DNA from: Haloplanus salinus
GTDB lineage: Archaea; Halobacteriota; Halobacteria; Halobacteriales; Haloferacaceae
Direction: 5' to 3'
Assembly (NCBI RefSeq): GCF_003336245.1
Contig: NZ_QPHM01000001.1
Span: 2,484,113-2,548,112 of the forward strand
Length of the DNA: 64,000 bases
In this document: positions 54,501 through 63,552 of the stretch, one piece after another
Layout of the letters: each line of letters begins with the position of its first letter
Numbering within the stretch: position 1 is the first letter of the stretch
The notes under the pieces: model-generated
The model's database searches: none
What the model was told of the DNA's origin: nothing
What the model saw: the letters and a program-made list of their open reading frames with translations, nothing else
Made by a program: the position numbers and the translations under genes

Positions 54501-55070
54501 ATGAACGACGACGCGATGTCACGGTTTCCGGTGCCCGACTACGAGGACCTGCCCGACGACCTGCGCGAGCGGATCGACGCGGAGACCGACCGCGCGGGCT
54601 TCACGCCGAACGTCTTCGCCGCGCTCGCCTACGCCCCCGATCAGTTCCGTGCGTTCGTCGACTACCACGACGCCCTCGTCGAGGGGACGAGCTTGGACCG
54701 CGAGGAGGTGGAGATGATCGTCGTCGCCGTCTCCGGCGTCAACCACTGTTACTACTGTAACGTCGCCCACGGCGCCTTGGTGCGAATCTACGCCGACGAC
54801 CCTCTGCTCGCGGACCAGCTCGTCGCCAACTACCGCACCGCGGACGTGAGCGACGAGCGACTGCTCATGCTCGACGTGGCGGTGACGCTCACCGAGCGAC
54901 CGTGGGAGGTGACGGAGGCCGACCTCGACGCGCTCGCCGAGGCCGGCTACTCCGAGCGCGAAATCTGGGACATCGGCGCCATCACGGCTTTCTTCAACCT
55001 CAGCAACCGGTTGGCGAGCTTCGTGGACATGCGGCCGAACGACGAGTTTCACACGCTCGGTCGCGAGTAG
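54501..55070 (+). CDS. AhpD-like peroxidase-related protein
   Basis: A 189-residue protein of the carboxymuconolactone decarboxylase/AhpD fold. The redox motif CYYCNVAHG has the CxxC plus His typical of peroxidase-related enzymes. Probably reduces peroxides. A second ATG lies four codons downstream. Confidence 0.9.
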   Translation: MNDDAMSRFPVPDYEDLPDDLRERIDAETDRAGFTPNVFAALAYAPDQFRAFVDYHDALVEGTSLDREEVEMIVVAVSGVNHCYYCNVAHGALVRIYADDPLLADQLVANYRTADVSDERLLMLDVAVTLTERPWEVTEADLDALAEAGYSEREIWDIGAITAFFNLSNRLASFVDMRPNDEFHTLGRE

Positions 55071-55186
55071 CCCGCCCGCCGACGCCGACCCGACCCAGAG
55101 TCGTTCGCAAGGTAATCGAAACAACGCACGAATCGACGAAATTCCCCGGAAACCTTATACGGCTGCTTTTCGTCGTAGTGGACGCA

Positions 55187-55381
55187 ATGGCGACTGGTAC
55201 GGTTGCGTTCTTTAACGACACTGGCGGTTACGGGTTCATCGAGACTGAAGATTCGGACGAAGACGTCTTCTTCCACATGGAAGACATCGGCGGTCCGGAC
55301 CTGGAAGAAGGGCAGGAGGTGGAGTTCGACATCGAACAGGCCGACAAGGGCCCACGAGCGACCAATCTCCAACGGCTGTAG
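55187..55381 (+). CDS. cspA: Cold-shock domain protein
   Basis: A 64-residue single cold-shock domain. RNP1 is GYGFIETE and RNP2 VFFHMEDI. Very acidic, as expected in a halophile. Binds single-stranded RNA/DNA. Promoter region upstream is AT-richer. Confidence 0.95.
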   Translation: MATGTVAFFNDTGGYGFIETEDSDEDVFFHMEDIGGPDLEEGQEVEFDIEQADKGPRATNLQRL

Positions 55382-55519
55382 AGCGGAGTGTTGTAACCGC
55401 GTTCCGACGGTCGTCGACCGCCGGAACCGGCTTACGACACCCGCATCGGGCCGATCCGAGTCCCGGCTCGATCGGTAGCGGCGCACGAACGAAGGGTTCA
55501 GGTTTCTCGACGCGCCGAG

Positions 55520-57010
55520 CTACAGCGACCCCTCCGCTGCTCGTTCGCGCAGCCGTGACGCTCGCTCTCGGATCGCCTCCCACTCCTCGTCGCCTTTCCG
55601 GTCGACGTGGCTGTACATCAGCCCCATCCGCCCCGTGCCGCGGAGCGTCTCCTCGTGTTCCTTCAGGAAGTCCCAGTAGAGCGCGTTGAACGGGCAGGCG
55701 TCTTCACCCGTCGTCGCGTCCACGTCGTACGGACAGGTCGCGCAGTGGTCGCTCATCTTGTCGACGTAGTTACCCGAGGAGACGTAGGGTTTCGAGGTGA
55801 ACGCGTCGGTGGCGAACGAACCCATCCCTAGGACGTTCGGCGTCGTCACCCAGTGGTAGGCGTCGACGAACCCGAAGTGGAACCACTCGTTGAGTTCGTG
55901 GGGGTCGGCGCCGACGAGCGTCGCGAAGTTCGAGAGGAGCATCAGCCGCTCGATGTGGTGGGCGTAGCCGTGGTCGTAGACGTGAGACACCGCTTCGTCC
56001 AGACACCGCATCCGCGTCTCGCCGTCGTAGTAAAGCGACGGGAGGTCGCGGGAGCGGTCCAGCACGTCTCCCTCGGCCAAGTCGGGCATCGTCCGCCGGT
56101 AGACGTGCCGCATGAACTCCCGCCAGCCGAGCACCTGCCGGACGAACCCCTCGACGCTCTCGATGGGGGCGGCGTCACGCTCCCACGCCCCGACGGCGGC
56201 GTCGATCACCTCCCGCGGCCCGAGGAGACCGAGGTTCAGCGACGACGAGAGCAAGGAGTGTGCGAGCGCCCACTCGTCGCCCACCATCGCGTCCTGGTAC
56301 GGGCCGAACTCGGGGAGGCGATGGGTGACGAAGTGATCGAGGGCGTCGAGGGCGCCCTCGCGCGTGACGGGCCACGCGAACCCCTCGCGCTCCCCCCACG
56401 TGTCGAACCGTTCGCCGACCCAGTCGAGCGTCTCCCGGGTCAGATCGTCCGGCTCGTACCGCGGGGCCGGCGGCGGCGACCAGTCGTCGGGCGGCGTCTC
56501 GCGGTTCGACTCGTCGAAGTTCCACTGACCGCCGACGGGGTCGCCGTCAGCCAGTAGCACGCCCTCGCGCCGACGCAGCCAGCGGTAGAAGTCCTCGTGG
56601 CGGAAGTCGCCCCCGTCGTGCCACTCGTCGAACGCCGCGGGCGAGCACAGAAACCGGTCGTCGTCGACGAGAGTGAGCGTTCCGCCGCGGGCGTCGACCA
56701 ACTCGCGCAGGCGGTCGGCGGCGCCGTAACTCGGGGGGCGCATGAGCCGCAGGTCGTCGCCCGGATGCGCCTCGAAGTGGGCGTCGAGGGCGTCGCCGAA
56801 CCGCTCGGCGCGGCGGTACTCGACCGCGTAGCCCGCGTCCCGCAACCGGTCGCGGGCGTGACGCATCGCGGCGAAGACGAGGCCGAGTTTCTGGGGGTGG
56901 TAGGAACGTCGATCGGCGAAGGCCGTCGCCTCGATCAGCAGGACCCGGTCCGCGCCGTCGAGGACGTGATGATCGGGGTGGAGCTGATCGCCGAGGAGCC
57001 AGACGGTCAT
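55520..57010 (-). CDS. Photolyase-related protein (FeS-BCP/CryB type)
   Basis: A 496-residue protein of the iron-sulfur bacterial cryptochrome/photolyase group. It starts MTVWLLGDQL; FAD-region motifs NLGLL and WREFMRHVYR occur, and four cysteines including CATCPYD and ACPFN can hold a 4Fe-4S cluster. Likely repairs (6-4) photoproducts with light. ATG at 57010. Confidence 0.92.
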   Translation of the reverse strand: MTVWLLGDQLHPDHHVLDGADRVLLIEATAFADRRSYHPQKLGLVFAAMRHARDRLRDAGYAVEYRRAERFGDALDAHFEAHPGDDLRLMRPPSYGAADRLRELVDARGGTLTLVDDDRFLCSPAAFDEWHDGGDFRHEDFYRWLRRREGVLLADGDPVGGQWNFDESNRETPPDDWSPPPAPRYEPDDLTRETLDWVGERFDTWGEREGFAWPVTREGALDALDHFVTHRLPEFGPYQDAMVGDEWALAHSLLSSSLNLGLLGPREVIDAAVGAWERDAAPIESVEGFVRQVLGWREFMRHVYRRTMPDLAEGDVLDRSRDLPSLYYDGETRMRCLDEAVSHVYDHGYAHHIERLMLLSNFATLVGADPHELNEWFHFGFVDAYHWVTTPNVLGMGSFATDAFTSKPYVSSGNYVDKMSDHCATCPYDVDATTGEDACPFNALYWDFLKEHEETLRGTGRMGLMYSHVDRKGDEEWEAIRERASRLRERAAEGSL

Positions 57011-57077
57011 ACACGCCGTTAGGATCGGGGCATCAAAACGGTGTGGTGGGCCGGACGGCCGACCACCCCGCCGTGGC

Positions 57078-57102
57078 ACGGCGAGACGCTTCGTCTCGCC
57101 GT
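57078..57102. terminator. Hairpin between SCO and photolyase genes
   Basis: Perfect 11-bp arms ACGGCGAGACG and CGTCTCGCCGT with a CTT loop. It lies in the 282-base gap 57011-57292, downstream of the SCO gene and upstream of the photolyase start. No T-run follows, so a terminator role is only possible. Confidence 0.4.
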
Positions 57103-57292
57103 CGGACGAGGGGAGAGGCGTGAAACTCGTCGACCGGGCAACCGGCAGGGGCGTCGATGGCCAACCCCGCTCGGATACCGGGCATGTGCTCGTCCTCGAA
57201 TCAGTGCCGCTCGGCAGTACCGCTTTTGACGACCGACGCGCCCGGACAGTCACGCGCCGCCGCCCGACGAGGACCCGCGTTCGAGCGCCGTG

Positions 57293-57973
57293 CTACAGCA
57301 GGCCGCCGCCGGTACGGACCGTCCGCAGGTCCTCGATGTACCGGCGCTCCGTCCCCTCCCGGTCCCGATACGCCCGTTCGACGTACCCGTCGGCGTTCAC
57401 GAGGAGGACGAGGCCGATGTGGGTGAACATGTACTTCCCGCCGTCGTTCGGCTCGTCGCGCTTGAACACGAACCCGAACTCCTTCTCGAGGACGGTCCTC
57501 GCCCGCTCCCGACCGTCGGGCCGCAGGAACTGCCAGTTGCCCGCCGACAGGTCGACGTTCATCCGGCCCGCGTACTCCCGGAGGCTCTCCGCGGTGTCGC
57601 GTTGCGGGTCGAAGGTGATGGGGTGGAATCCGACCTCGTCGGCGTAGTCGTTCTCCAAGCTGTGAATCTGCACCTCGCGGAGCGCGGAGACGAGACGCGG
57701 ACAGATGCTCATACAGTTGGCATAAAAGAAGCTCACGAAGATCGGTCGATCCACCTCCCGCAGGGCGACGCGCTCGCCGGTCAGCGGGTCGGGGAGGGTC
57801 ACGTCGGGCAGCCGCTCGCCCCACGCCGGGTAGGCGAGCGCCTCGCTCGTCACCCCCTCGGGTCGGTCCGGTTCGCCGAGCGTCGTGTTCGGGTTGCCGC
57901 CGATGCCGAGACAGCCGGCGGTCCCGCCGAGCGCCGCCGCGCTCAGCGTCCCGAGATACGTCCGTCGGTCCAT
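57293..57973 (-). CDS. SCO1/SenC family protein
   Basis: A 226-residue exported thioredoxin-fold protein. A Tat-like signal (MDRRTYLG) and lipobox GTAGC anchor it outside. Copper ligands: CMSIC (CxxxC) and the His in FTHIGL. Delivers copper to or reduces the Cu-A site of haem-copper oxidases. Next to redox genes on the same strand. Confidence 0.92.
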   Translation of the reverse strand: MDRRTYLGTLSAAALGGTAGCLGIGGNPNTTLGEPDRPEGVTSEALAYPAWGERLPDVTLPDPLTGERVALREVDRPIFVSFFYANCMSICPRLVSALREVQIHSLENDYADEVGFHPITFDPQRDTAESLREYAGRMNVDLSAGNWQFLRPDGRERARTVLEKEFGFVFKRDEPNDGGKYMFTHIGLVLLVNADGYVERAYRDREGTERRYIEDLRTVRTGGGLL

Positions 57974-58028
57974 ATCGGGGATACGGGTGCGACGCTCAAA
58001 GCGTGTCTGGTCCGGTCGTCGAAGGCGG

Positions 58029-58691
58029 TCACACGACGCCGAGATAGCGTAACGAGGCGACGACCTGTGCCACGCCGGCGACGATCATGACGACGGCCGC
58101 GAGACGCTGGATCGTCCCGACGCGTGCGCTCCAGGCCCGGAGGGCATCGCTCCCGACGGCCGAGAGGAGCGCCACGCCGGTCAGGGGAAGCGCCGTCGCC
58201 GCCGCGTAGCCGCCGAGCGCGACGGCCGCCCGCGACGGGGCGAGCGTCAGCGCCTGCGTGAACACGCCCAGCACGACGGGGACGACACAGCCCGCGGCGG
58301 CAAGGGCGTAGCCGCCGCCGAAGACGGCCGCCCCCGCCACCGACGCCCGCCGTTCGGGGAGGCGGAGGTGAAGCGCCGGCGCCCGGTCGGTCAGCACGAG
58401 GCCACCGAAGACGACGAGGGCGGCGCCGACCAGCGGTTCGAGGAGCGTCAGGTGCCGGGCGAGGCGCCCGCCGACGGTCAAGAGCACCCCGCCGAGGGCC
58501 GCGAGCACGACGACGGCGCCGGCGGAGGCGGCCAGTCCACGCACCGTCGCCCCACCCAGTCCAGTCCCCTCGTCCCGAATCGCGTAGCCCACGTACCCCG
58601 GCAGGAGGGGGTACGCACAGGGAGCGAAGAAGGTGGCGAGGCCGGCACCGACCGCGAAGGTGAGCGTCCCGGCGAAGGCGGCGTCGATCAT
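58029..58691 (-). CDS. CcdA-like thiol:disulfide transporter
   Basis: A 220-residue membrane protein with six hydrophobic segments. Cysteines in FFAPCAYPLLPGY and AAAGCVVPV are the redox pair of CcdA. It passes electrons from the cytoplasm to external thioredoxins. Its ATG shares one base with the stop of the TlpA gene (TGATG). Confidence 0.9.
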   Translation of the reverse strand: MIDAAFAGTLTFAVGAGLATFFAPCAYPLLPGYVGYAIRDEGTGLGGATVRGLAASAGAVVVLAALGGVLLTVGGRLARHLTLLEPLVGAALVVFGGLVLTDRAPALHLRLPERRASVAGAAVFGGGYALAAAGCVVPVVLGVFTQALTLAPSRAAVALGGYAAATALPLTGVALLSAVGSDALRAWSARVGTIQRLAAVVMIVAGVAQVVASLRYLGVV

Positions 58692-59251
58692 CACAACACC
58701 GACGAAATCCGCCGGTCGAGCGTCTCCACGGACGCCACGCCGCCGTGCGTCCAGACGACCGATCCCGAGCGGTCGGTCACGGCTAGGTAGGGCAGGCCGT
58801 TCGCGCCGAGCGCCGCCAACAGGTCGCCCTCCGGATCGTGGCCGAGCGTCCAGCGGCCGTCGTGTTCGCGCCACCACGCCCGCACGTCGTCGGCGCCGAG
58901 GCCGCCCCCGAAGCGCTCGTTGGTGACGGAGACGAACGCCGCCCGGTCGCCGTAGCGGTCGTAGGCGGTGCCGAGCGCGTCCATCTGCTCGATACAGGGA
59001 CCACACCACGTCGCGAAACAGTCGACGACGGTCGGCGCCGCCGGCGCCGGCACCCGCGCGGTGCCGGCCGTCGATCCGACGGCGTCGAGGGTAGTCACCT
59101 CGACTGGGAGGCGTCGCTGGCCCGCGCCGCCCGTCCCGATGTCGACGGCGCCGCTGCCGACGACGCCGGCGCCCAGTAGGCCGGCGCCGACGGCGCCGGC
59201 GAGGAAGTGGCGACGGCCGAGCGTCCGTCCGTCGTCCGACTCGTCACTCAT
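58691..59251 (-). CDS. TlpA-like thioredoxin-fold protein
   Basis: A 186-residue exported protein. Tat signal RRHFLAGAVGAG; active site TWCGPC. It likely receives electrons from CcdA and keeps cytochrome or copper-site thiols reduced outside. Coupled to ccdA. Confidence 0.9.
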   Translation of the reverse strand: MSDESDDGRTLGRRHFLAGAVGAGLLGAGVVGSGAVDIGTGGAGQRRLPVEVTTLDAVGSTAGTARVPAPAAPTVVDCFATWCGPCIEQMDALGTAYDRYGDRAAFVSVTNERFGGGLGADDVRAWWREHDGRWTLGHDPEGDLLAALGANGLPYLAVTDRSGSVVWTHGGVASVETLDRRISSVL

Positions 59252-59315
59252 CGACCTCGGCTTGGACGCCGACGGATAAGTGCCCCGTGGTGCAGCCGTC
59301 GAACCGCCTCGGTCG

Positions 59316-59954
59316 TTACCGCTCGGCCTCGATGGCGGACGCGATGGCGTCGTAGGTCGGCGAGACGGCGCGCCCGGCGACGAAGACGGCCGGCGTCCCC
59401 CCCGCGCCGCTGTCGATGGCCCGCTGACGGTCGGCCTCGATCACCGGTCGGTACGTCTCGTTGACGGCGTCGGCTTGGATCGCACAGCCCGGCGCCGCGA
59501 CGTCGTCGGCGAGGTCCGTGACCAGTCCCGCGGAGAAGTCGCCCTGGTTCTCGAAGAGCGCGTGCGAGTAGTCGAAGAAGGTCTGGTCGTCGGTTTCGTC
59601 CTGAACGCCGCGGGCGGCGCTCGCGGCCTGCCACGACCACTGCTCGTCGACGGGGATGGGGAAATCGCGGAACTCGTAGCTGACGACGCCGGTCTCGACG
59701 TACTCCGAACGAAGCTGTGGGAGCACCTCCAGACTGTAGGTCGCACAGTGCGGGCAGGCGAAATCTTCGAAGGCCAGAACGGTCACGTCGGCGTCGCTCG
59801 GGCCGAGCGTCGGCGCCGCGAGTTCGGACACCGTCGGTTCGTCCTCGATCGTGCAGCCGTTTGCACCGCCGCTTCCGCCGCCGAGACAGCCGGCCGTCGC
59901 ACCGAGGCCGATCCCGGCCGCCGCCGCGAGATATCCGCGTCGTGTTCGATCCAT
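59316..59954 (-). CDS. DsbA-like disulfide oxidoreductase
   Basis: A 212-residue lipoprotein. Tat signal with lipobox TAGC; CPHC active site in FACPHCATYS; cis-Pro in GGTPAVFV. Oxidises or isomerises thiols outside the cell. Part of the same-strand redox series. Confidence 0.92.
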   Translation of the reverse strand: MDRTRRGYLAAAAGIGLGATAGCLGGGSGGANGCTIEDEPTVSELAAPTLGPSDADVTVLAFEDFACPHCATYSLEVLPQLRSEYVETGVVSYEFRDFPIPVDEQWSWQAASAARGVQDETDDQTFFDYSHALFENQGDFSAGLVTDLADDVAAPGCAIQADAVNETYRPVIEADRQRAIDSGAGGTPAVFVAGRAVSPTYDAIASAIEAER

Positions 59955-60046
59955 ACGCGTCCGATGTTCCCTCGCGGACTTATACCCGTGGACATGCGCT
60001 TCCCCGAATCAGCGCGCTTAACTGTGCGCCGGCGGAACGACGGTGC

Positions 60047-60241
60047 ATGAGCTTCGAGAAAGACGATTCGGTCGTCCTCCACGACAAACACAGCGAGTAC
60101 GACGGCGATACGGGAACCATCACGCAGGTGATGGAGACGATGTTCGGCGACGCCACGTACACGGTCAGCTTCGAGGACGGGCAGGAGACCGGCGTCCCCG
60201 AGGACGCCTTGGAAGCCGCCGTCGACGCGGACGACGAATAG
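60047..60241 (+). CDS. DUF1918 family protein
   Basis: A 64-residue protein with an SH3-like beta fold (DDSVVLHDKHSEYDGDTG; YTVSFEDGQE). Function unknown. ATG at 60047. The next gene follows on the same strand after 19 bases. Confidence 0.85.
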   Translation: MSFEKDDSVVLHDKHSEYDGDTGTITQVMETMFGDATYTVSFEDGQETGVPEDALEAAVDADDE

Positions 60242-60260
60242 CGTCACCGACCCCGCCCGC

Positions 60261-60695
60261 ATGTCGAGTGTCCCCTTTCACTACGTCGACCTTCGTACCT
60301 TCTGTTACGCTACCGAGGACGAGAAGCGCGTCGAGGCGGCGCTTCGCACCTACCTCCCCGAGGAGTGCGAACTCGACCGCCAGGTGACGGCGGGCCATCA
60401 CGGCGACCGGATCGTCGTCCTCTCGGCGCGGTTGGAGAACGCCGACGACGTGCGCTACGTCCTCGACCGGCTGATCGAACTCCCCGACTACGACGCCTTC
60501 CTCGACGAACTCGACGAGCGGGTCTCGGAGGACTGTTCGCTCTACCTCACCCTCGACAAGCAGGCCGCTTTCCGCGGCGAACCACGGCAGGGAGACGGGA
60601 TCACCCTCCGTGCGAAGGTCGAGGCCTACCCCGCGAAACGCGAGGCGGCCGTCGAGAACGCCCGCGAGGCGCTGGAGACGCGAACGACCGAGTGA
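60261..60695 (+). CDS. COG1325-type RNA-binding protein
   Basis: A 144-residue protein of the archaeal COG1325 RNA-binding family (FHYVDLRTFCYATEDEKRV; LYLTLDKQAAFRGE). Thought to work with the exosome; the role is not proven. Same strand as the DUF1918 gene. Confidence 0.85.
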   Translation: MSSVPFHYVDLRTFCYATEDEKRVEAALRTYLPEECELDRQVTAGHHGDRIVVLSARLENADDVRYVLDRLIELPDYDAFLDELDERVSEDCSLYLTLDKQAAFRGEPRQGDGITLRAKVEAYPAKREAAVENAREALETRTTE

Positions 60696-60779
60696 CCCCG
60701 TGGTACGAACGCTCTCGCGCCGCGACGGCGTCGCACCCGCTCCCCAGGATATTTCAACGTCTACCGACCAACGTTCGGT

Positions 60780-60947
60780 ATGGTTGGCGTCCTCAGTCGA
60801 GTCTACGCTGTCGCCGCCATCGCGGCGGCGGTCGTCGGACTCCTGTTCATACTGTTCGGAACGGGCGACAGGGAGCGGGAACTGCTAGTCGGGGGCCTGG
60901 TCGGCATCGTCCTGTTGCTCGGCCTCGGCGCGACGCTCCTGACGTAG
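60780..60947 (+). CDS. Small two-helix membrane protein
   Basis: A 55-residue protein starting MVGVLSRVYAVAAIA, with two hydrophobic helices split by a charged turn (GTGDRERE), ending GLGATLLT. The length and amphipathic layout support a real small gene. Function unknown. Confidence 0.6.
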   Translation: MVGVLSRVYAVAAIAAAVVGLLFILFGTGDRERELLVGGLVGIVLLLGLGATLLT

Positions 60948-60971
60948 CACGCCGCGGGACGCGCCGCCCGC

Positions 60972-61295
60972 TCAGCGCAGGAACTCGACCACCCGCTCCG
61001 CCCCGACGAACCCGTCGGCCAGCCGACCGACTGCCTCGCCGTCCTCGAACCGAACGAGCGTCGGGACGCTCCGAACGTCGAACCGTTCGACCAGGACGGG
61101 GTCGTCCCGGGGGTTGACGAGAGCGACGGGCACGCCCGTCTCCTTTGTGACGACGCTCAGCACCGGCTCCATCGCGGCGCAGGCGCTACACCCCTCGGTG
61201 AAGAGCTCGACGAGCAGTCGGTCGTGTTCGTCGATCAAGGCGTCGAGTTCGGCGGCCGTCTCGACGCGGACCGGCGTGGCGTCGGTCGCTTGCAT
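60972..61295 (-). CDS. Thioredoxin-family protein
   Basis: A 107-residue cytoplasmic thioredoxin fold. Active site CSAC (EGCSACAAME), cis-Pro in SVPTLVRF. ATG at 61295. Likely reduces protein disulfides. Confidence 0.9.
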   Translation of the reverse strand: MQATDATPVRVETAAELDALIDEHDRLLVELFTEGCSACAAMEPVLSVVTKETGVPVALVNPRDDPVLVERFDVRSVPTLVRFEDGEAVGRLADGFVGAERVVEFLR

Positions 61296-61332
61296 ACGCC
61301 CCGTACGCGGTCGAGCATCCTGAATCGTTCGC

Positions 61333-61884
61333 CTACGGCCACTTGATCCCGCAGCCACGCGACGGACCGGGGTCCATCCCGATGGACTCGCCGGCACGGA
61401 CGGCGTCGATGGCCTGCCGGACGTAGCACTCCGTCGCCTCCTCGTCCGGATTCATCGCGTCGTCGAGTCGGCCGTGGTACGCCAGCCGATACCCGTCGTC
61501 CTCGCGTCGGAAGAGGAAGGGATCGGGGGTGCAGACGGCGCCGTAGGCGCGGGCCACCTCGGCCGTCTCGTCGCGGAGATACGCGTCGTAGGCGACGGTA
61601 CCGTCCTCGACGTACGCCCGCATCCGCTCGACGGAGTCCTCGGGGGACGCCGCGGCGTCGTTGGCGTTGATACCGACGACGGCGACGTCGCCGTCGGTCG
61701 CCAGGTCGTTCAACAGGTCGAACTTCGCCTGCGCGTACGGGCAGTGGTTGCACGTGAAGACGACGAGGAGGGCGTCGGCGTCGAAGGAGCCGGGCGTGTA
61801 CGTCTCGCCGTCGACCCCGGACAGTTCGAAGTCGGGGGCCGGATCGCCGCGTTCGAGGTCGGAATCGGATTCCCGAAGCGCCAT
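61333..61884 (-). CDS. Thioredoxin-like/peroxiredoxin-like protein
   Basis: A 183-residue AhpC/TSA-like protein. The motif CNHCPYA near residue 45 replaces the WCGPC of thioredoxins; family members of this type (TlpA/ResA-like, CxxCPY) are known. Ends with a Cys-containing tail GCGIKWP. Same strand as the thioredoxin. Confidence 0.88.
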   Translation of the reverse strand: MALRESDSDLERGDPAPDFELSGVDGETYTPGSFDADALLVVFTCNHCPYAQAKFDLLNDLATDGDVAVVGINANDAAASPEDSVERMRAYVEDGTVAYDAYLRDETAEVARAYGAVCTPDPFLFRREDDGYRLAYHGRLDDAMNPDEEATECYVRQAIDAVRAGESIGMDPGPSRGCGIKWP

Positions 61885-62052
61885 ACCGGCGGTAGGGTCG
61901 GGACGCCCAAATACCCGACCGTCGGCGGCGACGGGGCGGCTCGACCGTCAGCGTGCGACGACCGCCGACAGCCGTCAGCGTCGCCCGAAACGCGTCGGGG
62001 CGTTCGGGGCCTCGAACCCCTCGCCGGGTCAACGGAGGTCCGCGCACGACCG

Positions 62053-62475
62053 CTACGCCGAGACCAGGTAGATGCCGAGCACCGCACAGCCGATGCCAGC
62101 GACTTTCCGCGCGGTGAGCGACTCGTTCAGAAAGAGGACGCCGACGACGGAACTGATCACGAGGAAGGTCCCGAAGATGGGGACGACGGCGCTGACGGGG
62201 CCGAGCGAGAGCGCGCGGTAGTACGCGAGGATGCCTACCGCGAGGAAGACGCCGGCGAGATAGAGGTAGGGTGCCTTGGGGTGGCCGAGATACGCCGTCA
62301 CCGACTGTCCCTGATAGAGGACGACCGCGACGGTCGCTACGAGGAGGAGCCCGTTCGTGACGAGCGCGGCGACGAAACTCGGGATCCTCGGGTTGCCGGT
62401 CGTCGCGAAGCCAACGAGCGGTGCGACCGCCGAGTACGCGAGGAGCGCGAGAACCGACCACTGCAGATATCCCAT
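62053..62475 (-). CDS. EamA-family membrane protein (half-size)
   Basis: A 140-residue protein with four to five hydrophobic segments, one EamA repeat (ALSLGPVSAVVPIFGTFLVI). EamA transporters often have two repeats; this single-repeat form should act as a dimer. Substrate unknown. ATG at 62475. Confidence 0.85.
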   Translation of the reverse strand: MGYLQWSVLALLAYSAVAPLVGFATTGNPRIPSFVAALVTNGLLLVATVAVVLYQGQSVTAYLGHPKAPYLYLAGVFLAVGILAYYRALSLGPVSAVVPIFGTFLVISSVVGVLFLNESLTARKVAGIGCAVLGIYLVSA

Positions 62476-62512
62476 GGAGGGACGCCGCTCGGCCGACAGT
62501 ATAGGGTTTCGA

Positions 62513-63520
62513 TTACGACCGGTTCGCGTCGACGTGGGCCCGCAGGTCGTCGACGCCGCCGGTGCCCGCGCCGGCGACGTAGTGGGCGGCACAGGCGTTA
62601 CCCATCGCGACGGCGAGGTCCCACGCCCACCCCGCCGCGAGCGAGCGGGCGAGGCCGGCGCTGAAGCGGTCGCCCGCCCCCGTCTCGGTCAGTCCCCGCG
62701 ACACGTCGAGGGTGGGGACCGATACGCGTCCCTCCGCCGTCGACGCGACGGCGGCGTCGGCGCCGTGAACGACGACGCCCGCGGCGTTCGCGGCCGTCCG
62801 AACCGCCTCGAGAGCCTTCGGGTCCGTCGGGCGCCCGTCGCCGCCCGCGGCAGCCGCCAGTCGCCGCGCCTCGTCGTCGTTCACGCTTACCACCACGTCG
62901 TACGCGTCGCCGAGGGGCGTGAGAGCGCCGAGGAGGCCGTTCGCCTGCCCCGCCGACAGCGGCCCGGGATCGAGACAGAAGACCCCGCCGTCGGGGTCGC
63001 TGGCCGCGACGGTGCGCAACGCCGTCCCCAATCCCGGAACCGACGCCCAGTTCGTACAGCAGAGCGCGTCGCGTTCGAGAAACGCGTCGACGTCGTCGAG
63101 GGCCGCCCGCAGGTCCGCGGCGGACCAGTCGGCGAGGTCGGCCGACTCCTCGACGAACATCACGTCGTCGGCGTCGAAGAGACAGACTCTGACGCGGGCG
63201 GGATCGCCCATCGAAACCGTCTCGAAGTCGAACTCGAAGAGCGGGTGGTCGAGGTGTCCGGCGAGGACGGTGTCGTCGCCGAGCGCCGCGGCCTGCCGGG
63301 CCGCGTTCACCGCCTGGCCGCCAGCCTCGGTCACGACGTGTTCGAGCGTGAAGGAGTCGCGGCCCGCAAGGATGGCGTCGGCGAACGACGGGCGCGAGGT
63401 AACCGTCGACTCGCCGTCGCGGAGCCGGTAGTAGTCGTCGACGCTCCCGTCCGGAAAGGCGCCGAAGCGCACGGGGTCGAGGCCGTCGTCGAGGCGAGCG
63501 ACGAGCGCGTCGTAGGCCAT
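62513..63520 (-). CDS. PfkB-family carbohydrate kinase
   Basis: A 335-residue ribokinase-fold enzyme. The signature ETGAGDRFSAG holds the catalytic Asp; the N-terminal part has EAGGQAVNAARQAAALG. Substrate could be a sugar or nucleoside; not determined. Confidence 0.92.
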   Translation of the reverse strand: MAYDALVARLDDGLDPVRFGAFPDGSVDDYYRLRDGESTVTSRPSFADAILAGRDSFTLEHVVTEAGGQAVNAARQAAALGDDTVLAGHLDHPLFEFDFETVSMGDPARVRVCLFDADDVMFVEESADLADWSAADLRAALDDVDAFLERDALCCTNWASVPGLGTALRTVAASDPDGGVFCLDPGPLSAGQANGLLGALTPLGDAYDVVVSVNDDEARRLAAAAGGDGRPTDPKALEAVRTAANAAGVVVHGADAAVASTAEGRVSVPTLDVSRGLTETGAGDRFSAGLARSLAAGWAWDLAVAMGNACAAHYVAGAGTGGVDDLRAHVDANRS

Positions 63521-63552
63521 CCCACCGCCGTAGGGCGGGCGGATTCAAAAAC

